The position numbers and the translations under genes are program-made. Below, piece after piece: positions 10,868-20,939 of a DNA stretch of 64,000 nucleotides. This stretch comes from Mycoemilia scoparia (taxonomy: Eukaryota > Kickxellomycota > Kickxellomycetes > Kickxellales > Kickxellaceae): positions 62,001 through 126,000 of the forward strand of contig JANBPU010000014.1 of NCBI GenBank assembly GCA_027575805.1, in the 5' to 3' direction. Numbering within the stretch: the first letter of the stretch is position 1; each line of letters begins with the position of its first letter. Under the pieces are notes generated by a model. The model was not told where the DNA came from, ran no database searches, and saw only the letters and a program-made list of their open reading frames with translations.

Positions 10868-10940
10868 GGTGCTATGGCCCAATGGTTAAGGCGCCTGACT
10901 ACGGATCAGGAGATTCCAGGTTCGACTCCTGGTAGCATCG
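10868..10940 (+). tRNA. tRNA-Arg (anticodon ACG)
   Basis: A 73-nt cloverleaf without an intron. The acceptor stem GGTGCTA pairs with TAGCATC (one G-T pair), with discriminator G. The D-arm carries AATGGTTAAGGC, the anticodon stem CTGA/TCAG encloses loop CTACGGA with anticodon ACG, and the T-arm is CCAGG-TTCGACT-CCTGG. The B box is GGTTCGACTCC. A run of five T at 10945-10949 is a good RNA polymerase III terminator. The ACG anticodon (read as inosine) decodes CGU, CGC and CGA. Confidence 0.96.
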
Positions 10941-10944
10941 CTTA

Positions 10945-10949
10945 TTTTT
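10945..10949 (+). terminator. RNA polymerase III terminator of tRNA-Arg
   Basis: A TTTTT run starts five bases after the tRNA 3' end. Confidence 0.7.
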
Positions 10950-13658
10950 CGACCTTATGAAATAACAATATTCTTCAATCAACCTGTTGTTTCATTATAA
11001 ATAATCTTTTAGTTACCACATTAACTGGTTTTTTTATTATTTAATATATTTCGCGGGGTACTTTTTTGGATGTCCCCCGGCCTCCTCCATTTTAGGTAGA
11101 TGAATATTTGAGAGGGCTTATAGAGGTAACTTTGTTGTCAAATAAAATAAATAGAAAAAGAAATAAACTCAAAATAATAAACTAAGCTTATACTAAAAGA
11201 TTCTCCAGAGGTACTAATAATATTGTTTATTAGTTCTCTCAATATAATATTCAAGTCATAGCTGTTATGGGTATAATTTATAAATTTGTCTGATTCCTAT
11301 TAGACTCTGACTTATGACAATTTTATGGGTAAATTCTACCCCACGACATATATACTCAACCATTTTTTGCATTGCACTCGGGCGCAAATATGGACTTGAT
11401 CCCTTTCAACCATTCGGAAATAAATAGTAGATTCACTAATTTTCTTTTGAATCCTTTTACCAAAATTCATATAAAGACAAACTGCATCGTTCAACTTTAA
11501 TAATATTATCTAGTTCATTATTTTTTATTTGACTGGTAAAGTTTTGTTTTAATTTTTCTTGTATTTACTCTGTGGCTATTACCCATTTCTTATCAGATTT
11601 TATAATGATATATTTATGCCATGTGGCAATTTGATTAGTCTAGATCAGCATTTGAGTGAATATGCATGTTTGATGAATATTACTTTACATGCAGCAATGG
11701 CTTTTGAAAGCTTGGTTTGCTCAAATCATTTTTGTAGTAGTAAAGTAGCTATTTTTATTGATATTTAATATTCAGAAAATATAACACATCAAATGCATAC
11801 ATATGATAAGCCTGTTGTCCAAAGTATCTATACAAATTACAGAAGCAACCAGTTATTTCTAATTATAGTATATGGCGGAGCCATCCATACGCTTCAAAAA
11901 CGGCGCTGAGGTATTTGAGCTTTCTTAACATTACACCTTTACAGGTTTGTCCAAAAATTATATTGAGTGTTTAAATATTTGAAGAATTTTATTGGGATCC
12001 ATTTGGGCTCCCTTTAATACAAAGCAGATAATGTACATATGATTGGATGTGAATAGAATAAATAATAGGAAAGTTGAAAAAGACGTTCTGTTTTGTAAGA
12101 GTGAGTTATATGTGCTGCCTATGCCCATCTCCTGAAGGGGTTAACATGAATGATACATTATTTCGTCAACCTCGTCGGTCTGAAACCCGCATTTTGAACA
12201 CATAAATAATGGTTGTGTGTCTGGCTGCTTGCATGAGCTATCGCTAACCCTTTCGCACATTGTTGGGTATGTTTGGGATATATATGCAAGGCCAATATAT
12301 GCTTTTGGAGATGTATTTGAAAGACGAAGTCTTGGCACCGCTTATTTGTAAATATGCGTATTTGAAAGTTTTTATAATAAGATTTAGTAGCTTTCTGCCC
12401 AGGCTATTTGATTCTGCAAAAAATTCGAGTAAATATATAACTGTAAAAAAGTCGATCTAGTTTAAAGTTGTGAAGGAGACAAATGTTGAGACTTTCCATC
12501 TCTTTTAAACCAATTCAATTGGATTGGGTATGCGCCACTTTGTATGAAAGCAGCTGAAAACGAAGGATGTGTAGACTGAATAGCATTGGCTGGATATTGG
12601 ACAAACCGCTGATTTTCCAAAAGTAATGACGCACTGAGGGTGAGAATCGTTTTAGATGTCTACACAGGCCAAACCGCCACAGCTCTAACCACAATATCCC
12701 AAGCCATTCTCACCGATCAACTATTTTCTGAGTACCACGAGCTTTCGTATTATTGGTCAAAAATGTAGCTGTGCGCGAAAACAAGTCTGACTGATGGTCT
12801 TGAAAGCATAGCAGATTTTGGTTTAGTAAAAATCAAAGGCTGCGGTACTTGCGGATCTACTATATTGGTAAAAAAGACACATTATTGAGAAGTACTCTCT
12901 GTTTTTATTTTTGAACCAAGAGATACAACTGTAGAGTAGCCATGCTTGGTCATGGTCATGAGACACAGCAGTAGTCTAATAACTGAAGAGTTCACTGTTG
13001 GATTAAATGTATCCAATAGGGCACTTTATCCATTTTAAATATCCACCTGCATGGGTTTCTTTATGGATTGGCATTTCCTTAGTCCTATTCAGATTTTACC
13101 AGTCTAACATGTTCTAACACCTGTATCAAGCACAATGAGCAGGTATCGATGTGAATATGCTTTTAGTATGTTTTTTGGGATCAATAAAGAACAATGTATA
13201 GTAGGTAGGGACATTGATTGCGGTAATCTCATGATAAGCAAGAAATGAAGAGGTTGTCAGTAAAACAGTGCTTACGTGAAGAAGAAAATTGTGCCAGTAA
13301 AAGGTAGAATAGCCCGCGCTTTTTCTAGCTTGATATACATCCTGCGATTCTTGCCGATGACGCAAAACCGATGCTAATTTTAGTACTTGCATTTGTGTTC
13401 AGCTGGACAGACTTGAAGGTCTTTGATGAGAGTTGATGATCAAATCCTGACGATTATTTTCGGCTCAGAGACTGATCAACTCTTGATATAATTTTTAGCC
13501 AACTTGTTGGAATAAGCCTCAATAAAGTGTTCTACAAAATTTCCTTCAATAGCTTTTATAAAATTAAAAGGTTTCTACATTTTTATACTTGAAGTGCTTC
13601 ATCGCATAAAAGTCTTGCGCATTATTAGTTTTGGAATTGGTTTACACATTTCAGCAGC
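10950..13658. other. 2.7-kb gene-poor AT-rich region
   Basis: No gene is supported. Small open frames exist (11559-11768, 12141-12338, 13126-13392) but none has recognisable domains or splice partners. Around 12620-12890 the + strand shows a protein-like reading frame of about 85 codons interrupted by one TAG, possibly a relic (see rejected items). Confidence 0.4.
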
Positions 13659-14797
13659 ATGGGGATTCACGGCTACGGTAAGGCTGAGATGTAAATATTT
13701 TCGAATTCAAAGGTAATATGGGTAATTTAGGCATTTACTGACAGAGACATCGCTGTTGTTACAGAAAGCACAATAGACCCATTGGGTGGCGCAAAGAAGA
13801 GATGGGAAGACGAAGAGGAGGACAGTGATGTTGCGGTAAGCATGCTATAAAATAGGGAGAGCCATTGGAGTTTTTCAATAAGAAAGGCCTGTGGACTTAT
13901 GTCAGAGGTAAATAATATTAGGACAACTGGGACGATGAACTCGAAGATACTGAGGAAGAAGACGAGGCCAATGAAGAAGGTACACAAGAGAAGAAGGCAT
14001 TGCCTGTTCCAAAGCCTCAACCAAAGAAGAAGCTCACACTCAAGGAAAGAATCGCTCAAAAACAAGAGGAGCGTGAGAGGAGAGAAAAAGAAATTAAGGA
14101 GGCTGGCGGTTTCATGGATGATGACGACGTTGATGACTTGGATGATGGTACTGAGGTCGTCGACAAAAGGATGGCGGATCGTCGCCGCCAGCTAGAAGCC
14201 GACATTTCAAATACCGAAGATCTATTTTCAGGACTTACTGTTGCTGGTGAGTCTACAAAGAATAATGCTATCAAAACTTAAACGCCGGCCATATTTGCCA
14301 TGAAAGAAAGAAATTGAATATGGCTTTATTTACATAACTAGATGAAAAGAATTCATCGATTATCAGCATGAACCCAAATACCGAAAATGAGTTCAAAGAT
14401 TACCAGAAGGCATTGATTGAAATTATTCAAAAATCACAGGTTTGTAGCACTAAACTATGCCACCATTTATTTACTATATAATCTAGAGTCCTAATAAAGG
14501 AACTAACGTATGTTGTGTCCGTTTAAATATATACATGGTTAGGGAAAGAAATACTACAAGACTTTCCTCAACGATTTTATCCGGTCCCTGGCTCTTCCAC
14601 TCAATGATACCGATGTAAGAAAAATGGCCAGCACCCTTACTACCCTTGCTAATGACAAGCAAAAGCTTGCTCGTGAAGCCACAAAGGGCAAGAAGAAGTC
14701 GAACAAAAAGACTGCCGTTGCTGCTCCTCCAAAGGGCCAGATCACCAACGAAGTTTATACTCGCAACATTGAGGATGATTTCCTTGATTTCATGTAG
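13659..14797 (+). CDS. HCR1: Translation initiation factor eIF3 subunit J (Hcr1)
   Basis: Five exons: 13659-13677, 13765-13835, 13922-14246, 14342-14439, 14543-14797; all frames join and give 255 residues. The acidic N-terminus has the family hallmark R-W-E-D-E-E-E-D-S-D-V followed by D-N-W-D-D-E; then come a Lys/Pro-rich stretch, a charged helix (KKKLTLKERIAQKQEERERREK) and the conserved C-terminal part with F-x-D-Y-x-K-A-L and K-x-Y-Y-K-T-F-L-N-D-F. eIF3j is a loosely bound eIF3 subunit that helps 40S recruitment, start-site selection and ribosome recycling; yeast Hcr1 is of similar length. The first exon is only 19 nt (MGIHGY); its ATG is inferred because its donor phase fits the next acceptor. 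It lies in a gene-sparse neighbourhood facing PPWD1. Confidence 0.92.
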
Positions 14798-15071
14798 AAT
14801 GGGATTTAAACCAATTCCTTCCTATGCTACAATACTAAATGTTTTCGGTTTCTTTCTGGATTCTATCCGTTCAAATATAATCACAGTAACTTTGAAACAA
14901 TGCCAGAGGCGAAAATAATAGGATACAAAATCACCGATTTTATTTTATTTTAAACAAAAGCAAGCCCTGTAAAATCCCAACGGGTTCATATTTGATAATC
15001 CTTTTAAACGAGAATTTATGCTACTTTGTTTTGTATCAAATTCAAAGTGAAATCCCACTGTGGTATAATCA

Positions 15072-17371
15072 TCATTGACGGACCTCAATATTAACAATGC
15101 TAATCTCTTCCAGCGGTTTGTCTGTTTTATCTGTCTTGACAGTAGAAATGTTGTGAACGATGTCCATTCCTGAGACGACTCTTCCAAATATTGTGTGCTT
15201 GTTGTCAAGCCATGGCTATAAACAGAAAAAGCAAAGGTGTGAGTGTGAGTGAGGGGGGTTAAGAAAGGTAGAGCAGTTGATATATAAGCTAAACTTTGTC
15301 GAATATGATACTTACTGTTTGTGTGACGGTGATAAAGAATTGAGACCCATTGGTATTTGGGCCAGCATTCGCCATACTGACAGTATACGGCAGGTCATGC
15401 CTTAACTCTGGAGTAAATTCGTCTTCAAACTCCTTACCCCATATCGAATCTCCACCAGTGCCATCACCCAAGGGGTCGCCAGTCTGAATCATAAAGTTCT
15501 TTATCGTTCTATGGAATATAAGGTTGTTATAGTAGCCAGATTTCGAATGTGTGACAAAGTTTTCGACTGCCTTAGGGGCGTACTGAGGATATAGGTTTAT
15601 ATGGATATCGCCAAAGGTTGTTCGTATGATAGCCTGTGTTTCGAGTTTCTTTCTATTGTTATCCATTGCCAATGATTGCTCTTCTCTGGTAGGCTTCTCG
15701 TTAAATACATCTCTGTCTCCCTTGGAAGACCCATCGCTATCAGGCTCGCGTCTAGTAAACATATAGAAGCGATTGCGTTTATAGGCAGTGCAAAACATAG
15801 TGGAATCAACTTCATTGTTTACAGTAGCAGTAGCAGCAGGATTTAATGACGCTGCTAGGGCGAGTGATGTTTTTGAGGAGCTCTGGAGTCCCTGGAACAA
15901 GGCAATATTTATGAACCGATGAGACTCAGTACTACCAATGATAGAAACAACCTTGTTTGTGTATAAATTGACGATCTTGATTCCAACAAGCGTGCCATAG
16001 ATCAAAAAGTGACCACTTTGGTCAAATACACAGTTGCGGTAGTTGTATTGTGGTGTCTTGCTAAGCTCACGCTCGACAGAAATTCTTCGACCAAACTCCA
16101 TGTTATCAATCTCCACACCAAGGTGGCCTGCCTATGTTTATACATTGAAATGCTTATGACACTTAGCAAAGTTATATCAGCAATTGGAGGGATCTTTATC
16201 AAATATACACCTACTCTATGGAGATCAGTAATGGTCTGTATCGACTCATCATATTTTCTGTAAAGTTTTCCTGTTTTGAATCTGAATACTCGCACTTGGG
16301 AATCGTCGCTTCCAATACAGGCAAAAAGAGAATAATCTGGAGAGAATGTTATGTTGACTGGCGAGGTTTTGGACTATTTTTAAAAAAGAATGTGAAGAGC
16401 AGGAATAATAGTTAGGTATCAATTCATATGAGTTATTTAAAAATGAAATATAGTATAATTACAACGACTCACCTTTTTGAATTCATACAGATCTGTTTGC
16501 GACTTCATCTCAAATGATACAGATTTAGGCAAGTCATATGGCTCGTCTGGGCTCCAATACTCGATCATCCCAGAATCATCTGCTGATACAATACAGCGGG
16601 CTTCTGGATGAAACTCCATGACTTTTACAGGGGATAAGTGTATTATATCAGTCATCAAAACAGCTTCCCCAGTGCTTAGAACATCATAAAAGTATATTTT
16701 GGACGAATCCTTGTCGGACACAGCAAGTGTGGGCGTTGCTTCATCTTCCCTTGTAAGCCAGCATACACAATAAGGTGTGTATGGTAGTCGAATGATGTTT
16801 ACCATGTCAAAGCTCGTTACATCAAATATTTTCAGGGATTTGTCTGAAGACGACGATGCAAGCCATAGACCATCGTGAGACACCTTTACCGATGTCAAAT
16901 CTTTTGTGTGGGCACGAAAATGCTTGACAAATTCGATTCCACCTTCCGTTTTTTTCCAAAATTTGATGTGGCCATCAACAGAACATGTGACTAAAAAGTC
17001 TGTTTGAGTTATTATAGTATATTCAAGGACATCTCTGTGCATGTAACTCTTTTCGTACATCTGGGCATTTGGTAGCTTTTTGATATACTCCTTTTCATGA
17101 GACAAAACTCGCTTTTTCTTTTTGGGTTGGAGTGCTGCTGAAGAGCCAGCAGCTGAAGGTGGAAGAGGGCCAATCATGTCATCTAAAAAATAACATTAAT
17201 GATTCATATGTTATTAGCTTGGTCCTACTATATTCATTTATACAATACCCTTGAAAAACAAAGCCTGTAATGTATTGACTTACCATCTGATGAGTCAGAG
17301 TGAGAAACATCGTTGTTTCTATTGCCAACCTCTACAGGATCTGCTTCCTCTTTTCTATCACGCTTAACCAT
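15072..17371 (-). CDS. PPWD1-type WD40-repeat cyclophilin (peptidyl-prolyl isomerase)
   Basis: Five exons: 17371-17284, 17182-16473, 16373-16215, 16131-15316, 15215-15072; 638 residues, close to human PPWD1 (about 646). The N-terminal part carries WD40 blades ([33 protein letters not shown] and the D-N-M-E-F-G-R-R motif typical of this family). The last 165 residues are a complete cyclophilin domain with all usual active-site positions: F-H-R-x-I-x-x-F-M-I-Q, G-D-x-x-G-x-[16 protein letters not shown] and W-L-D-N-K-H. Cyclophilins isomerise X-Pro bonds; PPWD1 is a nuclear protein found in spliceosomal C complexes. Its 5' end faces the PdxT gene across about 410 bp, so the promoters may be shared. 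Confidence 0.95.
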
Positions 17372-17781
17372 TTGAATTAATAACAACTAACCCTTCGACT
17401 AATGCTGTGATCTATTCGTCATTAAATTCCATGTGTTTTGACCACTTAAACACTTTATTTTATTGGTATATATAATTTCAGTAATTGTTGAATGTGGTTA
17501 TGGGTTAGTGGATCGAGGAACAAGCTGAATGACCAATCAACATAATTTTGAAGTTCAATTATCATGTGTATGGACAAAAGTGGCCCAAAAACCATCACAA
17601 GATCCTCAGCTATAAGCCTAAAACTATTTTGATCGGGATCATCATTTAAAAAGTAGCCAAGCTAACTGCGGTTATTTTCAATCTTTTTCTCCTTTTTACT
17701 TCCATCCACATTAACTTTTATAATATATATACAATCGTTCACTATATATATATATAATACTTGTCTCGCTATATAATAAGA

Positions 17782-19018
17782 ATGACTATCTCGATCGACT
17801 CTAGACCATTAAATATTGGTGTACTAGGTAAGTTCAATGAAGGCTCTAACCTCTTTGTTGAATATATCATCTGGTTAAAAAGCTATATATCTCAGGCTAT
17901 AGCCTTCACTTGAACTTTTACTCAAGGCTACCTTTATTTTATATTTGGAACATAATAGCCCTTCAGGGAGCCTTTTCCGAGCACGTCATCGTTTTGAACA
18001 AGCTGGCAAATACTGAAAACATTTCCAAAGTCATCGAAGTTCGTACAAAAGAGCAACTTGGTAGCATTGATGCATTGATCATTCCTGGTGGTGAATCGAC
18101 AACCATGGCGCTGATCGCTGAGAGATCAGGGCTAATCGAGCCATTGCGTGAATTTGTAAAGACTAAGCCAACCTGGGTAGGTACCAAATAAACAATGTTT
18201 ATTTAAGGTTTTGAGGGTCACATGCATTCTATGAGGTGACTTTAGAAACAATAATTCCAGTGATCCATATGTCCACACAGCCACTGTGTGTATATGAATT
18301 TTAAAAAATTCATTATTCCTGGGACATTGGAATAAAATCGATCGATAAAATACGTACTCAGATCCCAGATGGCAGTGCCTCCTCTAAAAGGGTATCAAGA
18401 CAACCTTTCCAGTACAGGCCGAATATGTATGGTTTATGGGCCTAGTTTGCTGGAGGCATGATATGGTGCAGGATTGCCCTGCCCCCCTTTTGGTGGAGAA
18501 CCTGCCAGATTTTTGCACACCTTGCTACAAATCGCAATCTGGATACCATATTTAAATACGCACACTAACCTTGTTATGCTGTATATGTACATTTCACAAC
18601 ACATTTGTAGGGAACATGCGCCGGCCTAATCCTTTTGAGTCACAAGGCTACCAATACAAAAAAGAATGGGCAGGAGCTGTTGGGGGTTCTTCCAGTAACT
18701 GTTTCCAGAAACAAGTTTGGTAGACAGGTCGACTCATTCACCATTTCTCTGCCTTCTCCTTGCTTAGATGCTGTTACCGAGTCTGGAAATTCAAACAGCT
18801 TTCCATATGTCTTTATCCGTGCCCCTTGCATTATAGGTATAGACGACCCTTTGGTCCAGGAGCTCATTGTATTGCCTACATCCTCACCAGCCGAAGAAAA
18901 GGGTGACATCGTTGCTGTGAAGTACAAGCATCTCTTGGGAACCTCATTCCATCCAGAACTGACCAATGATAACAGATGGCACCAGTACTTTATCAACATG
19001 GCTCGTGAAAACATTTAG
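17782..19018 (+). CDS. SNO1: Pyridoxal 5'-phosphate synthase, glutaminase subunit (PdxT/SNO)
   Basis: Three exons: 17782-17827, 17959-18176, 18611-19018; 223 residues. Glutaminase motifs are intact: I-G-V-L-A-L-Q-G-A at the N-terminus, I-P-G-G-E-S-T-T, G-T-C-A-G-L with the nucleophile Cys91, and the His/Glu pair in S-F-H-P-E-L (His202, Glu204). It releases ammonia from glutamine for the SNZ/PdxS synthase, which builds vitamin B6 from ribose 5-phosphate and glyceraldehyde 3-phosphate; no PdxS gene is in this window. Intron 2 is long for this region (434 bp) because it holds a family 2 inverted-repeat element at 18371-18506. Splice sites remain canonical (GTAGGT ... TTGTAG), so the gene looks functional. 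Confidence 0.95.
18371..18506. mobile_element. Family 2 inverted-repeat element inside a PdxT intron
   Basis: 136 bp with terminal inverted repeats (left GGCAGTGCCTCCTCTAAAAG; right ends CCTTTTGGTGGAGAACCTGCC) flanked by the direct repeat AGAT on both sides, read as a 4-bp target-site duplication. It lies in intron 2 of the PdxT gene on the intron's 3' half. Confidence 0.7.
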
Positions 19019-19647
19019 GATACTATTTCATCTAGCTTAAACATTTGAATACAGTTGTTGCCAGATTTGTCATTTAATAGAAAGAAAAAGACAAAATAGT
19101 TAATCGTGATGGTCACAGAATTTAAAGGAGATATAATTTATGTCAAATGGGTGATTATTTTTGAAGGGTGACCATCTGCTAGCAAATGCTGATCGTACAT
19201 TTGGCTGTGATTGTCCCTTTAATCTTTGGCCACCAAAAGTCACCCTTCAAAAATTATGATCCCTATGTCTTAAATTGTACTTGAGAAGAATTGAAAACCT
19301 TGTTTGATGATTAAGCATTTTATTACTCCTATGGAGGTAGCTGTATGCTACATACACTAAATTTGTGTTTACCAAGAATTGAAAACCTTGTTTGTCTGAC
19401 CACATTGTCCAATCTTTCCCATAACCGAATGTCTTTGCTGTATCATTCTCTAACAATTCATCTATTCTTTATTCAGCAGCAGTACATATGTAACCTTACT
19501 TTCTTTTTCTATTGCCTCTTCTCACTACTATCCGTTTAGATATCCAATACTGGATTTCCCCTATTCCTCTTTTTTCTTTCCTTCTCTCTCTCTATTACTT
19601 TATCTGTCAGCTTATACACCAGAACCATACTTGTTGAATAAGCCGTT
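19019..19647. other. Intergenic region with a family 1 element
   Basis: About 630 bp between two + strand genes. It contains the family 1 element at 19149-19263. A pyrimidine-rich stretch just before 19648 (TTTTTTCTTTCCTTCTCTCTCTC, about 19568-19590) is typical of fungal promoters and 5' leaders. Confidence 0.45.
19149..19263 (-). mobile_element. Family 1 MITE-like element, subtype B
   Basis: It begins GGGTGATTATTTTTGAAGGG and ends with the near-complement (CACCCTTCAAAAATTATGATCCC). The interior is the reverse complement of the copy at 28729-28845 (TTGGCCACCAAAAGTCACCC block). An exact target duplication is not visible. Confidence 0.7.
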
Positions 19648-20418
19648 ATGAGCCAGGATATAGGAACTTGGGCTCCTGCCATTATCAGAGAACCAGTCCT
19701 ACTTTTACTTGGAAAACCATGTACTGTAAAGCTGTTAGACCAATTGCAAATTACTGATGGAACATGTCTCAAGTACGCGGTTTCGAAAGTCCTTGGTTTG
19801 GGCATTGTACTGGGTGGTTGCATTGTCAAGCTTCCTCAGATCTACAAGATTGTCAAATCTCGTTCTGCCATTGGAATTAGTCTATTGGCATATATCCAAG
19901 AAACCATTGCAAATATCATTACCCTTGCATATAACCTAAGAGAAGGAAATCCATTCACGACGTATGGCGAAACTTTATTTATTGGCATACAGAATTACTT
20001 AATAACAATCATGCTCTACATGTTTAGCGGACGCAACTTCCAGGCATTTGTAATGGCTGGTGTGCTTCTTGGATTCACATTTGCATTATTCGATTCTACA
20101 TGGGTCAGCCAAAGTTTACTTGAAAAGCTACAGGGCGCAACTGTGGCCATGATCTTGTCATCGCGTGCTTCACAGATATATAATATTTGGAAAAACAAGC
20201 GGACAGGTCAACTTTCTGCATTCACCGTGTTCAACTATTTCTTTGGAACTGCAGCTAGACTTTACACAACAATTATGGAGGTCGATGATAATCTTATGCT
20301 GGCCTGCTTCCTGTTATCAACCATTGCTAACGGAATTCTTGCATTCCAAATGATTTGGTACTGGAATGCTGATAAAACTACAAAGTACAAGCTTGCATCA
20401 AAGAAAAAGCAACTATAA
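19648..20418 (+). CDS. MPDU1: Mannose-P-dolichol utilization defect 1 protein (MPDU1/Lec35), PQ-loop family
   Basis: A single exon of 256 residues, matching the usual family length. Two PQ-loop repeats are visible: G-C-I-V-K-L-P-Q-I-Y-K-I (about 57-68), followed by S-x-x-G-I-S-L, and the second half with S-S-R-A-S-Q-I-Y-N-I-W-K followed by T-G-Q-L-S-A-F-T-V, where the usual P of the PQ pair is replaced by S. Seven hydrophobic segments fit an ER membrane protein. MPDU1 is needed for use of dolichol-phosphate-mannose and -glucose on the luminal side in N-glycan, O-mannose and GPI assembly. The start codon follows a long pyrimidine-rich leader and begins M-S-Q-D-I-G-T-W. Confidence 0.93.
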   Translation: MSQDIGTWAPAIIREPVLLLLGKPCTVKLLDQLQITDGTCLKYAVSKVLGLGIVLGGCIVKLPQIYKIVKSRSAIGISLLAYIQETIANIITLAYNLREGNPFTTYGETLFIGIQNYLITIMLYMFSGRNFQAFVMAGVLLGFTFALFDSTWVSQSLLEKLQGATVAMILSSRASQIYNIWKNKRTGQLSAFTVFNYFFGTAARLYTTIMEVDDNLMLACFLLSTIANGILAFQMIWYWNADKTTKYKLASKKKQL

Positions 20419-20824
20419 AGAGAGTATGGCTAGTGATATGTATATAATGAACAGCAAGCTACTATATGTTCACAAGTTTCCCTTTTGCATATTCAGATGA
20501 TCTTGATATTTAAATATTCTATACACGCTTATTTGTTGAAATAAAATTATATATATATTCTTATACATTATAACGTAATAACATTTCTGAATCTTAACAT
20601 TTGAATTAAAGTTTGACCAGACGATCTGCAGCCAAAAAACATATCAACAAAAATTGCTCACTGTTCTAAAATTTGAGCAAATCCCATAAGCCGCTGATCC
20701 AATAAAAATTATTATTTAATTGCATAGACAAGATTTATAGTCAAAACTGCAATACTTATAGCTTTAGACACAATACTTTATGAAACTCTCTGTAGAGTTT
20801 ATTAATCCAAAAGCACAGAAACAT

Positions 20825-20937
20825 GGGTAATAATTTTTGAAGGGTGAAAGTTCACTAGTAAAACTGGACACTCGTTTGGCTGTGATATTCCCTATAATCA
20901 TCGGTCCCCAAAATTCACCCTTCAAAAATTATTGCCC
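20825..20937 (+). mobile_element. Family 1 MITE-like element (subtype A) inserted at the SF3B2 start codon
   Basis: 113 bp, with left terminus GGGTAATAATTTTTGAAGGG and right terminus TCACCCTTCAAAAATTATTG plus CCC. It is flanked by ACAT at 20821-20824 and 20938-20941, a perfect 4-bp target duplication. The right ACAT supplies the A and T of the ATG at 20940. The left ACAT, followed by the element's own G, makes a second ATG at 20823. Confidence 0.85.
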
Positions 20938-20939
20938 AC

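Noticed and set aside
12141..12338. 65-codon minus-strand frame with a C-x2-C (CSKCGFQ) near the end
   Set aside because: Resembles half of a zinc-binding motif, but no partner exons or family match; likely chance.
12620..12890. Protein-like + strand frame broken by one TAG, with a run reading IADFGLVK like a kinase activation loop
   Set aside because: Too short, no other kinase motifs around it, and a stop inside; kept only as a weak hint of a pseudogene.
13126..13392. 88-codon minus-strand frame
   Set aside because: No protein-like composition; AT-rich intergenic DNA upstream of eIF3j.
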